DNA from: Oscillospiraceae bacterium
GTDB lineage: Bacteria > Bacillota > Clostridia > Oscillospirales > Oscillospiraceae
Reading direction: 5' to 3'
Length of the DNA: 64,000 nucleotides
Assembly (NCBI GenBank): GCA_017501695.1
Contig: JAFVWL010000005.1
Coordinates: 62,001 to 126,000 of the forward strand
Positions 1-8,432 of this stretch are shown here, in pieces; position 1 is the first letter of the stretch, and the number at the start of each line of letters is the position of its first letter. The notes under the pieces were generated by a model. That model saw only the letters and a list, made by a program, of their open reading frames with translations, made no database searches and was not told the DNA's origin. The position numbers and the translations under genes were made by a program.

Positions 1-878
1 TTGCCAAATTCAGTATGCTGACCACCGTTATCGGCGCCGGAATCAACATCGTCCTGGACCCGATTTTTATTTTTGTGTTTGGCATGGGTGTAGAAGGCGC
101 GGCTTTGGCAACAGTCCTGAGTCAGACGGTCAGCGCGGTCTGGATCCTGACTTTCCTCACGGGCAAAAAGACCATTTTGAAGCTGAAGCTTTCCAATATG
201 CCTCTGGATCCTAAGGTAATCCTGCCCTGCTTGGCCCTGGGCATTTCCTCTTTTGTAATGGTCTCCACGGAAAGTATCCTGTCCATCAGTTTCACTTCCA
301 GCCTGCAGCGGTTCGGCGGTGATCTGGCGGTGGGTGCCATGACGGTGCTGACCTCCATCAACCAGCTTGTGACCATGCCCCTGTCCGGCGTGTGCCAGGG
401 TGGTCAGCCCCTGATCAGCTACAATTACGGCGCGGGGAAGCTGGACCGGGTGAAGGAAGCCTTCTTCTGCCAGTTCGGGATCTGCGTTGCCTATACCACC
501 GCGTTCTGGCTGCTGCTGATGATCTTCCCCAATGTGTTCGCCGGGATATTTACCAATGATACGGCACTGGTGGACTATACCGCCTGGGCTCTGCGGATCT
601 TCCTGGCAGGCGTGTTCTCCGTGGGCTTCCAGATTAGCTGCCAGCAGGCTTTTATGGCCCTGGGGCAGGCGAAGGTCAGTCTGCTGCTGGCCTGCCTGCG
701 GAAGCTGATTTTGCTGATCCCTCTGATTTTCATTCTGCCTCTGTTTATGGAGGACAAGGTTTTTGCCGTATTTGTGGCCGAGCCCGTATCGGATATTCTG
801 GCCGCTGTCGTTACAACCGCTACCTTCTTCGTCTTCTTCCGGAAGCTGATGAAGGGCAGCCACACCGGAAAGGAGTAA
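1..878 (+). CDS. MATE family efflux transporter, 3' part
   Basis: This is the C-terminal part of a multidrug and toxin extrusion (MATE) type exporter, an integral membrane antiporter that expels drugs or metabolites using an ion gradient. The reading frame is already open at the window edge, so the start lies upstream. About 290 residues remain. They begin in a typical MATE segment (residues reading NIVLDPIFIF, then GVEGAALATVLSQ) and continue through several hydrophobic helices, including GICQG/QPLISYNYGA-like text that marks the start of the second half of the family. The C-terminal tail is short and basic. It is followed after 4 bases by the AIM24 gene. The substrate cannot be read from sequence. 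Confidence 0.9.
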   Translation, partial: AKFSMLTTVIGAGINIVLDPIFIFVFGMGVEGAALATVLSQTVSAVWILTFLTGKKTILKLKLSNMPLDPKVILPCLALGISSFVMVSTESILSISFTSSLQRFGGDLAVGAMTVLTSINQLVTMPLSGVCQGGQPLISYNYGAGKLDRVKEAFFCQFGICVAYTTAFWLLLMIFPNVFAGIFTNDTALVDYTAWALRIFLAGVFSVGFQISCQQAFMALGQAKVSLLLACLRKLILLIPLIFILPLFMEDKVFAVFVAEPVSDILAAVVTTATFFVFFRKLMKGSHTGKE

Positions 879-882
879 ACGA

Positions 883-1653
883 ATGTATCAGATCAAGAAC
901 TTTTTCGACAACGATGATGTGAAGATCATCGATTCCAAAGGTGGATTTTCCGTTGTGGAATATCAGCGGGATCTGAGTGTTACGCCCAGCAACGCTGCTC
1001 TGGCCTACTACTGCAACGCTATGAATGTGCGTAAGCGCCAGGTGGTCATTGACCTGTCCAAGGCTCCCGTAACAGTTCAGGCCGGGGCTATGCAGTGGTC
1101 CGCCGGTGATGTCAACGCCACCACCGGTGTCAAGGGTGTCGGTGATTTCTTCGGTAAGGCTCTGCGGGGCAGTGTAACCGGCGAATCCGCCATTAAGCCC
1201 GAGTATACCGGCAGCGGCACCCTGGTGCTGGAGCCTACCTACAAGCACATCCTGCTGCTGGACGTGGCAGACTGGAACGGCTCCATCGTGCTGGATGACG
1301 GCTTGTTCCTGGCCTGCGAATCCACCCTGACTCACAAGGCGGTGGCCCGGTCCAATTTCTCCTCTGCTGTGGCCGGCGGGGAAGGCCTGTTCAACCTGGG
1401 CATCAGCGGCAAGGGCATTCTGTGCCTGGAATCCGCCTGCCCCCGGGAAGAGCTGATTGAGATCACCCTGAACAACGATGTGCTGAAGGTGGACGGCAAT
1501 ATGGCCATCGCCTGGAGCGGCAGCCTCAGCTTCACCGTGGAACGCTCCGGCAAGAGCCTCATCGGCTCCGCGGCATCCGGCGAGGGCCTGGTGAATGTGT
1601 ACCGGGGCACCGGCAAGGTCCTGCTGGCGCCTGTCCGGGATGGCATCGTGTGA
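883..1653 (+). CDS. AIM24 family protein
   Basis: The 256-residue product resembles the AIM24 (TIGR00266-like) family, beta-rich proteins of unclear biochemical role whose name comes from a yeast mitochondrial protein. It is rich in short glycine-bounded beta strands with no signal peptide, no membrane segment and no recognisable catalytic motif. The AIM24-like signature is the pattern of small hydrophobic strands around GLFNLGISGKG and the final GTGKVLLAPV. The start is the ATG 7 bases after an AAAGGAG site that overlaps the end of the transporter gene. The 4-base gaps on both sides suggest cotranscription with the MATE transporter and the PHP phosphatase. Confidence 0.75.
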   Translation: MYQIKNFFDNDDVKIIDSKGGFSVVEYQRDLSVTPSNAALAYYCNAMNVRKRQVVIDLSKAPVTVQAGAMQWSAGDVNATTGVKGVGDFFGKALRGSVTGESAIKPEYTGSGTLVLEPTYKHILLLDVADWNGSIVLDDGLFLACESTLTHKAVARSNFSSAVAGGEGLFNLGISGKGILCLESACPREELIEITLNNDVLKVDGNMAIAWSGSLSFTVERSGKSLIGSAASGEGLVNVYRGTGKVLLAPVRDGIV

Positions 1654-1657
1654 TCCT

Positions 1658-2428
1658 ATGATTGCCAATTACCATGCCCACACCTGGCGGTGCAACCACG
1701 CCGTCGGCAGGGAAGAGGACTATGTTCAGGCGGCGATTGCCCGGGGTCTGAAGATCTTCGGCTTCTCGGACCATACGCCGTACCCCTTTCCCTGGTATTA
1801 TTATTCCTGGTTCCGGATGAAGACCGGGGAACTGGGAGACTATACTGCCACAATATGGGACCTGAAGCAGCGGTACCGGGATTCGTTGGAGATCCACATC
1901 GGCCTGGAAGCGGAGTATTATCCCGGCTCTTTTCCGGAGCTGGTGGCGCTTTTGAAGGATCACCCTGTGGAGTATCTGATCCTGGGACAGCATTTCCTGG
2001 ACAATGAAATGGGTGCCCACGGCTCCAGTATGCCCACCGGAAATCCGGAGCTTCTGACAAAATACTGCCGCCAGACCATGGATGCCATGCAGACGGGGCT
2101 TTACACTTATTTTGCCCATCCGGATATTTTCAACTTCACCGGGGACAGAGGGCTGTATCAGGAGCAGATCCGGCGGCTGTGCCGGGAAGCCCGCTCCTGC
2201 GGCATCCCCCTGGAGATCAATCTGCTGGGCATGGAAAAGGGAAAGCATTATCCCAACCGGATCTTCTGGGAGATTGCCGCGGAGGAGGGGTGTCAGGCGG
2301 TTCTTGGCTGTGACACCCATGACAGCAAAGCCCTGGCTGATACCCGGTCTGAAGAAAACGCTATGGCTATGGTCCGGGCGCTGGGCATGGAATTGCTGGA
2401 AACGGTCCCGCTTCGGCCCATTCGGTAA
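1658..2428 (+). CDS. PHP-domain phosphatase, histidinol-phosphatase type
   Basis: A 256-residue PHP-domain metallo-phosphoesterase resembling the HisK/HisJ type histidinol-phosphatase, which would remove phosphate from histidinol phosphate in histidine synthesis. Metal ligands are visible as YHAHTWRCNHA (H6, H8, H14), GLEAEYYPG, GQHFLD, YFAHPDIF, EINLLGM and the final GCDTHDSK. The ATG at 1658 is preferred over an upstream in-frame start because the product then begins directly at the first PHP motif and the gene follows the AIM24 stop by 4 bases. No other his gene is nearby, so a different phosphate ester substrate is possible. Confidence 0.8.
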   Translation: MIANYHAHTWRCNHAVGREEDYVQAAIARGLKIFGFSDHTPYPFPWYYYSWFRMKTGELGDYTATIWDLKQRYRDSLEIHIGLEAEYYPGSFPELVALLKDHPVEYLILGQHFLDNEMGAHGSSMPTGNPELLTKYCRQTMDAMQTGLYTYFAHPDIFNFTGDRGLYQEQIRRLCREARSCGIPLEINLLGMEKGKHYPNRIFWEIAAEEGCQAVLGCDTHDSKALADTRSEENAMAMVRALGMELLETVPLRPIR

Positions 2429-2488
2429 TTTCATGGAAATCCCCGGCGGAAAATCCAAAAAAAGTTTGAATTTTTGTGAAATTTCCTC

Positions 2489-2517
2489 TTGATTTTTGGA
2501 AATAACTGTGCTAATAT
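2489..2517 (+). promoter_or_regulatory. Sigma-A promoter of rplS
   Basis: A -35 box TTGATT (2489-2494) and a -10 box TAATAT (2512-2517) are separated by exactly 17 bases in an AT-rich stretch just after the PHP gene. It would start transcription about 90 bases before rplS. Confidence 0.7.
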
Positions 2518-2548
2518 ATATCGGTCTGAAATCAAGGTGAGTCCTCTG

Positions 2549-2583
2549 CGGTGCCGGGAACCATATCGCCGGACGCTACACCG
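2549..2583 (+). promoter_or_regulatory. Structured leader before rplS, possible L19 leader
   Basis: CGGTG (2549-2553) pairs with CACCG (2579-2583), and inside it CCGG (2554-2557) pairs with CCGG (2569-2572). This leaves an 11-base apical loop and an asymmetric internal loop ACGCTA. It lies between the promoter and the ribosome binding site of rplS. Ribosomal protein L19 leaders are known in Firmicutes as autoregulatory elements. The position fits, but identity with that family was not tested. Confidence 0.45.
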
Positions 2584-2615
2584 TATGAACGCCCAATATT
2601 AAGGAGGACAAAGAT

Positions 2616-2957
2616 ATGGATTTAGTTAAGGCTCTGGCAAGCCAGTACATGAAGGAGTCCCTGCCCGAAGCAAAGGTCGGCGACACCGTTCGTGTCCACG
2701 TTCGCATCAAGGAAGGCTCCCGCGAGCGTATCCAGGTGTTTGAAGGCACCATCATTGCCCGCAAGGGCGGCGGCATCGGCGAGACCATCACCGTCCGTCG
2801 TATTTCCTACGGCGTGGGCTGCGAGAAGGTCTTCCCCCTGCATTCCCCCAACGTCGCTATGATCGAGACCGTCCGCAAGGGTAAGGTTCGCCGCGCGAAG
2901 CTGTACTACCTGCGCAACCGTTTCGGCAAGGCCGCGAAGGTCAAGGAAAGAGTCTAA
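2616..2957 (+). CDS. rplS: 50S ribosomal protein L19
   Basis: Ribosomal protein L19 (113 residues, the usual length) sits at the interface of the large and small ribosomal subunits. The sequence shows the family signature from the start, including the [13 protein letters not shown] segment, the [13 protein letters not shown] strand pair, [16 protein letters not shown] and the basic C-terminus [17 protein letters not shown]. An AAGGAGG site precedes the ATG by 7 bases. The gene has its own promoter, a structured leader and an intrinsic terminator, so it appears to be expressed separately from the downstream lepB-rbgA-rnhB genes, which are its conserved neighbours in Firmicutes. rimM and trmD, often upstream, are absent here. 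Confidence 0.97.
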   Translation: MDLVKALASQYMKESLPEAKVGDTVRVHVRIKEGSRERIQVFEGTIIARKGGGIGETITVRRISYGVGCEKVFPLHSPNVAMIETVRKGKVRRAKLYYLRNRFGKAAKVKERV

Positions 2958-2970
2958 TCAAAAAAACCGT

Positions 2971-2998
2971 AAAAAAAGAGGGCTTGCCCTCTTTTTTT
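2971..2998 (+). terminator. Intrinsic terminator of rplS
   Basis: GAGGGC (2978-2983) and GCCCTC (2986-2991) form a tight hairpin, extended by a run of A on the left and a run of seven T on the right. Confidence 0.9.
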
Positions 2999-3059
2999 AT
3001 TTGCCTGTTTCGTGTATAATGACGCTGGTATATTATTTCCCTGTATAGGAGTGACGTAA

Positions 3060-3797
3060 GTGGACAATGAAGAATTGACCCAGGGCGAAGCGGTGGACCT
3101 GGATGAAATTATGCGGCTGATCGATATGCCCGCTGCTTCCGAGGAAACGGTTTTGGCAGCCCAGGCTTCAGAATCCGGTCAGACGAATGTTCAATCCGAG
3201 GAACGCATCATCGTGCCCAAGCAGAAGGAGAAGCCCATCAGCCCTCAGAAAAGTATTGTGATGTATCTGCACGATCTGGTATTTTTGATGGCCGGTATCG
3301 TTCTTGTTTTTTTGCTGTGCTTCCGGATCGTGGTGGTGTCCGGTTCTTCCATGTATGATACCTTGGTCAACGGCGATTATCTGCTGCTTTTGAGCAATGT
3401 ATTCTACACGGAAGCCCAGCCCGGTGACATTATCGTAGCCAGCAAGGAGACCTATGACGACGGCAAGCCCATCGTCAAGCGGGTCATCGCCACGGAAGGC
3501 CAGGTTGTGGACATCGATTTCAGGCAGGGCATCGTCTATGTGGACGGGGTCGCGCTGGAGGAGGACTATATTTTCTCCAAAACCACCACTTATGAAGGTG
3601 TTTCTTTCCCCTTGACCGTGGACGAGGGCTGCCTGTTTGTGCTGGGCGACAACCGGGCCAAATCCAAGGACAGCCGCAATCCGGAGATCGGACTCATCGA
3701 CCGGCGGCAGGTGGTCGGTAAAGCCCTGCTGCTGATTTTCCCTGGCAAGGATGAATACGACGGCCTGGAATTCGGCCGGATCGGAGTGATCGAATGA
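3060..3797 (+). CDS. lepB: Signal peptidase I
   Basis: Type I signal peptidase, the membrane serine protease that removes signal peptides from exported proteins. The 245-residue product has an acidic cytoplasmic N-terminal extension of about 65 residues, one membrane helix at roughly 70-93, then the catalytic serine S97 in the SGSSM box and the catalytic lysine K140 in the KRVIA box. The GDNRAKSKDSR box near residue 200 is also present. The start is a GTG with an AGGAG site 8 bases upstream. A TATAAT at 3015-3020 lies between the rplS terminator and this gene, but its -35 is poor. It overlaps rbgA by 4 bases. Confidence 0.95.
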   Translation: MDNEELTQGEAVDLDEIMRLIDMPAASEETVLAAQASESGQTNVQSEERIIVPKQKEKPISPQKSIVMYLHDLVFLMAGIVLVFLLCFRIVVVSGSSMYDTLVNGDYLLLLSNVFYTEAQPGDIIVASKETYDDGKPIVKRVIATEGQVVDIDFRQGIVYVDGVALEEDYIFSKTTTYEGVSFPLTVDEGCLFVLGDNRAKSKDSRNPEIGLIDRRQVVGKALLLIFPGKDEYDGLEFGRIGVIE

Positions 3798-4675
3798 TGG
3801 ACCAGGAGAAAATGAATATTCAGTGGTATCCTGGCCACATGACCAAGACCCGGCGGCAGATCGAAGCGGATCTGAAGCTGGTGGACGCGGTGTGTGAGAT
3901 CGTGGATGCCCGGATCCCCATTTCCAGCCGGAACCCGGATATCGATTCCATCTGCGGCACCAAGCCCCGGATCGTGATATTGAACCGGATGGACCTGGCG
4001 GACCCTGCCGCCACCAAACGGTGGATGCAGTATTTTCGCAGCAAGGGCATGGCCGCTGTGGCTACGGATTGCAAATCCCGCCGGGGCATTGCCGATTTCC
4101 AGCCCGCTGTCCGGGAACTTCTGGCGGAAAAGGTTGCCCGCAACGCGGCCAGGGGCATGACCAAGGCCCTGCGGGTCATGGTGGTGGGCATTCCCAACGT
4201 GGGAAAATCCACTCTCATTAACCAGATCTCCGGCCGGAAGGGCGCCAAGGCGGAAAACCGTCCCGGTGTCACCCGGGGCAAGCAGTGGGTCACCGTGGAC
4301 AACGGTCTGCTGCTTCTGGATACCCCCGGTATCCTGTGGCCCAAATTCGAGGACCCCAATGTGGGATTGATGCTGGCTTATACCGGGGCTGTAAAGGAAA
4401 ATGTCATCGACCTGGAGGATCTGGCATCCCGGCTCATGGCGCTGCTGTGGCAGCGCTATCCCGATGCCATCCGGGAACGTTACGGCATTACGGAGCCGGA
4501 GGAGAATACAGGCTTCCTGGGCTACGACCTTCTGATCCAGGCGGGCCGGAACCGGGGCTTCCTGATGGCCCGGGGAGAAATCAATACGGAACGCATGGCC
4601 AAGGTGCTGCTGGATGAATACCGGGGCGGCAAGCTGGGCCGGTTTACGCTGGAGGAACCGGAGGTTTCGGAATGA
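3794..4675 (+). CDS. rbgA: Ribosome biogenesis GTPase YlqF/RbgA
   Basis: RbgA (YlqF) is a GTPase needed for late assembly of the 50S subunit. The 293-residue protein has the circularly permuted order of GTPase motifs typical of this family: G4 NRMD at 64-67 comes first, then G1 GIPNVGKST at 132-140, then G3 DTPG at 176-179. The N-terminal WYPGHMTKTRR is the family hallmark. The start codon overlaps the lepB stop (ATGA), showing translational coupling. Position next to rplS and rnhB is conserved in Firmicutes and fits a ribosome-related role. Confidence 0.96.
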   Translation: MMDQEKMNIQWYPGHMTKTRRQIEADLKLVDAVCEIVDARIPISSRNPDIDSICGTKPRIVILNRMDLADPAATKRWMQYFRSKGMAAVATDCKSRRGIADFQPAVRELLAEKVARNAARGMTKALRVMVVGIPNVGKSTLINQISGRKGAKAENRPGVTRGKQWVTVDNGLLLLDTPGILWPKFEDPNVGLMLAYTGAVKENVIDLEDLASRLMALLWQRYPDAIRERYGITEPEENTGFLGYDLLIQAGRNRGFLMARGEINTERMAKVLLDEYRGGKLGRFTLEEPEVSE

Positions 4676-5286
4676 GTGAAGTGAATATGTGGGAGATCGA
4701 GGATCTCCATTTTGAAAAGGGCGTAAAGCGCATCTGCGGTGTGGATGAAGCGGGCAGGGGACCCCTGGCGGGGCCTGTGGTGGCTGCGGCGGTGATCCTG
4801 CCGCCCCATGCGGAGATTCCCGGTCTGAACGACAGCAAGAAGCTGTCCGATAAGCGCCGCCGGGAGCTGTTCCCGGTGATTCAGGAGCAGGCTGTGGCTT
4901 ACGGCATCGGCATTGCTACCCACGAAGAAATTGACGAAATCAATATTCTCCAGGCCACCTTCCTGGCTATGGAACGGGCCATCAACGCCCTGACGGTGAA
5001 ACCGGAGCTGGCGCTCATCGACGGAAACCGGGAAAAGGATTTTGGCATCCCTGTGGAGACGGTGGTCAAGGGTGACAGCCGCAGCGCCAGCATTGCCGCG
5101 GCGTCCATCCTGGCAAAGGTCACAAGGGACGATATGATGCTGGAAATGGCGGAAAAATATCCCCAGTACGCATTTGAAATCCACAAGGGCTACGGCACAA
5201 AGGCCCATTACGTCGCCCTGACGGAGCATGGGCCCAGTCCCATCCACCGGATGACCTTCCTGAAGAAATTTTATGGGCAGAAATAA
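4672..5286 (+). CDS. rnhB: Ribonuclease HII
   Basis: Ribonuclease HII cuts the RNA strand in RNA-DNA hybrids and removes single ribonucleotides misincorporated in DNA. The 204-residue product carries the DEAGRGPLAGP motif with D25 and E26, a third acidic residue D117 in ALIDGN, and D153 in the KVTRD box, giving the full two-metal active site. The C-terminal HxGYGTKAH and PSPIHR motifs are also present. The ATG overlaps the rbgA stop by 4 bases, and the gene overlaps yraN by 14 bases, so the operon is compact. Confidence 0.96.
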   Translation: MSEVNMWEIEDLHFEKGVKRICGVDEAGRGPLAGPVVAAAVILPPHAEIPGLNDSKKLSDKRRRELFPVIQEQAVAYGIGIATHEEIDEINILQATFLAMERAINALTVKPELALIDGNREKDFGIPVETVVKGDSRSASIAAASILAKVTRDDMMLEMAEKYPQYAFEIHKGYGTKAHYVALTEHGPSPIHRMTFLKKFYGQK

Positions 5287-5638
5287 TCTTGCCGGTGCCT
5301 GGGGAGAAGCCTTGGCGGCGGAGTACCTCCGCAAAAAACGCTATCAGCTTGTGGCCTCCGGCTACCGGTGCCGGTTCGGGGAGATCGATCTGATCGCCAG
5401 GGACCGGAAGCACCTGGTCTTCGTGGAGGTCAAGCTTCGCAAGGATGCCCGGTATGCCGGTGCCCTGGAATATGTGGACCGCCGGAAGCAGGACCGGATC
5501 CGGATCACCGCATCCATGTATCTGGCCCAGAATCCAACTGCACTTCAGCCCCGGTTTGACGTGATCGAGGTCTACGCCCCTCAGGGGGTGAACACGGTTC
5601 AGCCGGAAATTACCCATTTGGAGGATGCCTTTCAATGA
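5273..5638 (+). CDS. YraN family (UPF0102) nuclease-like protein
   Basis: A 121-residue member of the YraN/UPF0102 family, which has a restriction-endonuclease-like fold and is often found beside rnhB. The conserved core is visible: GEALAAEYL near the start, then GYRCRFGEIDLIARD and FVEVKLR, giving the E-x(n)-D-x(n)-ExK pattern of the nuclease fold. The biological function is not firmly established; roles in DNA processing or competence have been proposed for relatives. It overlaps rnhB by 14 bases and the next gene by 4 bases (ATGA). Confidence 0.9.
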   Translation: MGRNNLAGAWGEALAAEYLRKKRYQLVASGYRCRFGEIDLIARDRKHLVFVEVKLRKDARYAGALEYVDRRKQDRIRITASMYLAQNPTALQPRFDVIEVYAPQGVNTVQPEITHLEDAFQ

Positions 5639-6588
5639 ATTTTCCTGTTTTTGATCTGCACTGTGATACGGCCCTGGCCCTGTTGGGGGACGGAAAGACC
5701 CGCCCTGCCGGCCTGCGCAGAAACAACTTACATAACGACCTGGAACGGGCCGCCACCCTGGGGGGCTACGCCCAGTGCTTCGCCTGCTTCACCACGCCCA
5801 TGATGGCGGATTGGGGCATGGGCACTGCGGAATCCGTGTTCCAAATGGAATACGAGGCCATTTCCCGGGAAATTGAGATCAATAATGATCTGATTGCCTG
5901 GGCCCGGTCCGCGGACCAGATAGAGGCGAATCGTATCGCCGGGAAAATGTCTGCCATATTAACCATTGAAGGCGCTTCCGGCTTCGGTTTTGATCCGGCC
6001 AGACTGGAAGCGCTGTATCAGAAGGGGTTCCGGATCACTTCCCTGGGCTGGAACGAGAAAAACGTGTTGGCGGGTTCCCATAAGACCGGCGGAGGACTGA
6101 CGGACCTGGGCCGGGAATTCGTGAAGGAAGCCCAGCGGCTGGGCTTTATCATTGATGTGAGCCACATCAGTGATGAGGCTTTCTGGGATATTATGGATGT
6201 GACCCAGGCCCCCGTTGTGGCAACCCATTCCAACAGCCGGGCGGTCTGCGGTGTCAGCCGGAACCTGACGGATGAAATGTTCCGGGAGATCTGCCGCACC
6301 GGCGGTGTGGCCGGTTTCAACCAGTGCGCCCCCTTTGTGGGCCGGGAGCCGGACCTGGATACGGCCTGTGACCATTTCCTGCATTTTATGGAGCTGGATC
6401 CCAGCGGCAAGCACATTGCCCTGGGCGGCGATCTGGACGGCTGTGACGAGCTTCCCAAGGGCTTTGACGGCGTTCAGAGCTATCCGGCCCTGTTTAAGAG
6501 ACTTCTGGAACGGGGTCTGGACGAGAAGACCCTGCTGGATATTACCTGGAATAACGCGATTGGAGTGATGCGTAAGTGCTGTACATAA
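5635..6588 (+). CDS. Peptidase M19, membrane-dipeptidase family
   Basis: A 317-residue amidohydrolase of the renal-dipeptidase (M19) family, zinc enzymes that hydrolyse dipeptides, often with broad or D-amino-acid specificity. The metal-binding HxD motif is seen at the N-terminus (FDLHCDTALAL), a glutamate in LTIEGA, histidines in DVSHISDEAFWD and ATHSNSRAV, and the C-terminal LGGDLDG. There is no signal peptide, so the enzyme should be cytoplasmic. The ATG overlaps the yraN stop. The next gene starts inside its last 13 bases. Confidence 0.93.
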   Translation: MNFPVFDLHCDTALALLGDGKTRPAGLRRNNLHNDLERAATLGGYAQCFACFTTPMMADWGMGTAESVFQMEYEAISREIEINNDLIAWARSADQIEANRIAGKMSAILTIEGASGFGFDPARLEALYQKGFRITSLGWNEKNVLAGSHKTGGGLTDLGREFVKEAQRLGFIIDVSHISDEAFWDIMDVTQAPVVATHSNSRAVCGVSRNLTDEMFREICRTGGVAGFNQCAPFVGREPDLDTACDHFLHFMELDPSGKHIALGGDLDGCDELPKGFDGVQSYPALFKRLLERGLDEKTLLDITWNNAIGVMRKCCT

Positions 6589-7619
6589 CCACCCGGAACA
6601 AGCATGATGTTTATACAGCCTACCGCACATTGAACGAGGACCGGGGCGCAGACGGCGGGTTCTTTGTGCCCTTCCAGATGCCCCGTGTGGACCGGGATGC
6701 CATTTGCGCCCTGAAGGACAAGTCCTTCGGTCAGAATGTGGCCGACATTTTGAATCTGCTGTTTTCCGCCCGGATGGACGGCTGGGATGTGGATTTCTGC
6801 ATCGGCCGGTATCCCACCCGGCTGGTGGCCATGAGCCACCGGATCCTGTTTGCGGAAACCTGGCATAACCCGGATCTGGATTTTGTCCGCATCGTCCGGA
6901 ATCTGACCAACCGGATCCGGGGCCTGGATCATACCCTGGAACAGCCCACCAACTGGGCCTGGATCGGCGTTCGCGTTGCCGTGCTGTTCGGCCTGTTCGG
7001 AGAACTGGCGAAAATCAACAGCGTGGACCCGGATCATCCCGTGGATATGGCGGTTCCCTCAGGGGATTTCAGCCTGCCCATGGCGGTGTGGTATGCCCGG
7101 GAAATGGGTCTGCCCATCGGCAATATCATCTGCGGCTGCAACGACAACGGCGGGCTCTGGGACTTCCTCCATCACGGAGAGCTCCATACGGATTCCAGGG
7201 CCGTGCATACGGCCACACCGGAGGGTGATGTGGCCGTGCCGTCCAATCTGGAACGGCTGATTTATGGCACCCTGGGATCCCGGGAGACAGAGCGGTTCCT
7301 GGAAGCCATGGACTCGGGACGGGATTACCGTCCTCTGCCCACCATGCTGGATTCCCTGCGGCGGGGTATGTATGCCGGAGTGGTCAGCGATGACCGGATG
7401 GAGCAGATCATCCGCAGTGTGTATCACACCAGCGCCTATATCATGGATCCCTACAGCGCTCTGGCCTACTGCGGCCTGCAGGATTACCGGACCCGCTACG
7501 CGGAGAACCGAACCGCAATCGTCCTGTCCGAGCGCTCTCCCATCCGGTTCGCTCCGACGGTCTGCAAATCCCTGGGCATTTCCGGGGAGGACCTGAAGGA
7601 CCGGCTGAACCTGACCTGA
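6576..7619 (+). CDS. Threonine-synthase-like protein lacking the PLP-binding core
   Basis: This 347-residue protein looks like threonine synthase at both ends but not in the middle. The N-terminus (MLYITTRN, then GADGGFFVPFQMP at about 24-36) matches the Thr_synth_N pattern. The later region matches the second half of the enzyme: PTNWAWIG, then VPSGDFSLPMAVWYAREMGLPI, ICGCNDNGGLWDF, SNLERLIYG and DPYSALAYCGL. The segment that in true ThrC carries the HGPTLAFKD lysine box and the glycine-rich phosphate loop is missing, so no PLP lysine is visible. The start is GTG with GGAG 10 bases upstream. It overlaps the dipeptidase gene and is followed 8 bases later by a phosphoesterase. Catalysis as ThrC seems unlikely; the actual role is unknown. 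Confidence 0.7.
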   Translation: MLYITTRNKHDVYTAYRTLNEDRGADGGFFVPFQMPRVDRDAICALKDKSFGQNVADILNLLFSARMDGWDVDFCIGRYPTRLVAMSHRILFAETWHNPDLDFVRIVRNLTNRIRGLDHTLEQPTNWAWIGVRVAVLFGLFGELAKINSVDPDHPVDMAVPSGDFSLPMAVWYAREMGLPIGNIICGCNDNGGLWDFLHHGELHTDSRAVHTATPEGDVAVPSNLERLIYGTLGSRETERFLEAMDSGRDYRPLPTMLDSLRRGMYAGVVSDDRMEQIIRSVYHTSAYIMDPYSALAYCGLQDYRTRYAENRTAIVLSERSPIRFAPTVCKSLGISGEDLKDRLNLT

Positions 7620-7627
7620 GGTGACCT

Positions 7628-8317
7628 ATGGCACTGTACGCGATTGGAGATCTGCACCTTTGCCTGGGGGCGCCGAAACCTATGGATGTATTCGGCGGTG
7701 CCTGGGTAGGGTATATGGATAAGCTCCGTCAGGGGCTTTCCGTCATCGGTCCGGAGGACACCACGGTGCTGCTGGGGGACCTGAGCTGGGCTTTGGGACT
7801 GGAGGAAGCCAGGGCGGATTTTTCCTTTATCAACGAGATCCCCGGACGGAAGATCATCCTCAAGGGCAACCATGATTACTGGTGGAGCACCGCGGCGAAA
7901 TTCAATAAATTTTGTGACACCAACGGTTTTCGGGATATGCACATCCTGAACAACAACTGCTACGAATACGGCGATATTGCCATCTGCGGCACCCGGGGCT
8001 GGTTCTTTGAGGAGGAGCGAAGCTCGGACCACGACGGCAAGGTCTTCCGCCGGGAGCTTCAGCGGCTGGAAACATCCCTGAAGGCGGCAGGGGAGAGGCA
8101 AAAATATGTGTTTTTGCACTATCCGCCCCGGTACAAGGGCTATGAATGCCGGGATATCCTGGACCTGCTGGAACGGTACGAAGTGCGCCGCTGTTTCTAT
8201 GGACACCTCCACGGACCCAGCCACGGTCTGGCCATGGAAGGTCTGTGGGATGGGGTGGAATTCCGCCTGGTATCCGCGGATAAGCTGAATTTCCGCCCGT
8301 TCACGGTTATTTTATAA
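7628..8317 (+). CDS. Calcineurin-like metallophosphoesterase
   Basis: A 229-residue cytoplasmic metallophosphoesterase. All five signature blocks of the two-metal calcineurin fold are present: GDLHL with D8 and H10, GDLSWA, KGNHDYWW, a histidine in FLHYPP, and YGHLHG near the end. The family includes enzymes acting on nucleotides, phospholipid headgroups and phosphoproteins, so the substrate cannot be named. It follows the threonine-synthase-like gene by 8 bases with a GAGGTGA ribosome site and is the last gene before the tig promoter. Confidence 0.88.
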   Translation: MALYAIGDLHLCLGAPKPMDVFGGAWVGYMDKLRQGLSVIGPEDTTVLLGDLSWALGLEEARADFSFINEIPGRKIILKGNHDYWWSTAAKFNKFCDTNGFRDMHILNNNCYEYGDIAICGTRGWFFEEERSSDHDGKVFRRELQRLETSLKAAGERQKYVFLHYPPRYKGYECRDILDLLERYEVRRCFYGHLHGPSHGLAMEGLWDGVEFRLVSADKLNFRPFTVIL

Positions 8318-8336
8318 AGTTTTTTTGAGAAAACAG

Positions 8337-8365
8337 TGGACAAACCGGTCATTCTCTGCTAGAAT
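8337..8365 (+). promoter_or_regulatory. Sigma-A promoter of tig
   Basis: A -35 box TGGACA (8337-8342) and a -10 box TAGAAT (8360-8365) are 17 bases apart. Each matches consensus at five of six positions. Confidence 0.75.
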
Positions 8366-8432
8366 AGATCGGATGCAAAAAATGTATATTGAATGACCGC
8401 CCCGCGGTCTCATATTTAGGAGGAACATTAAC

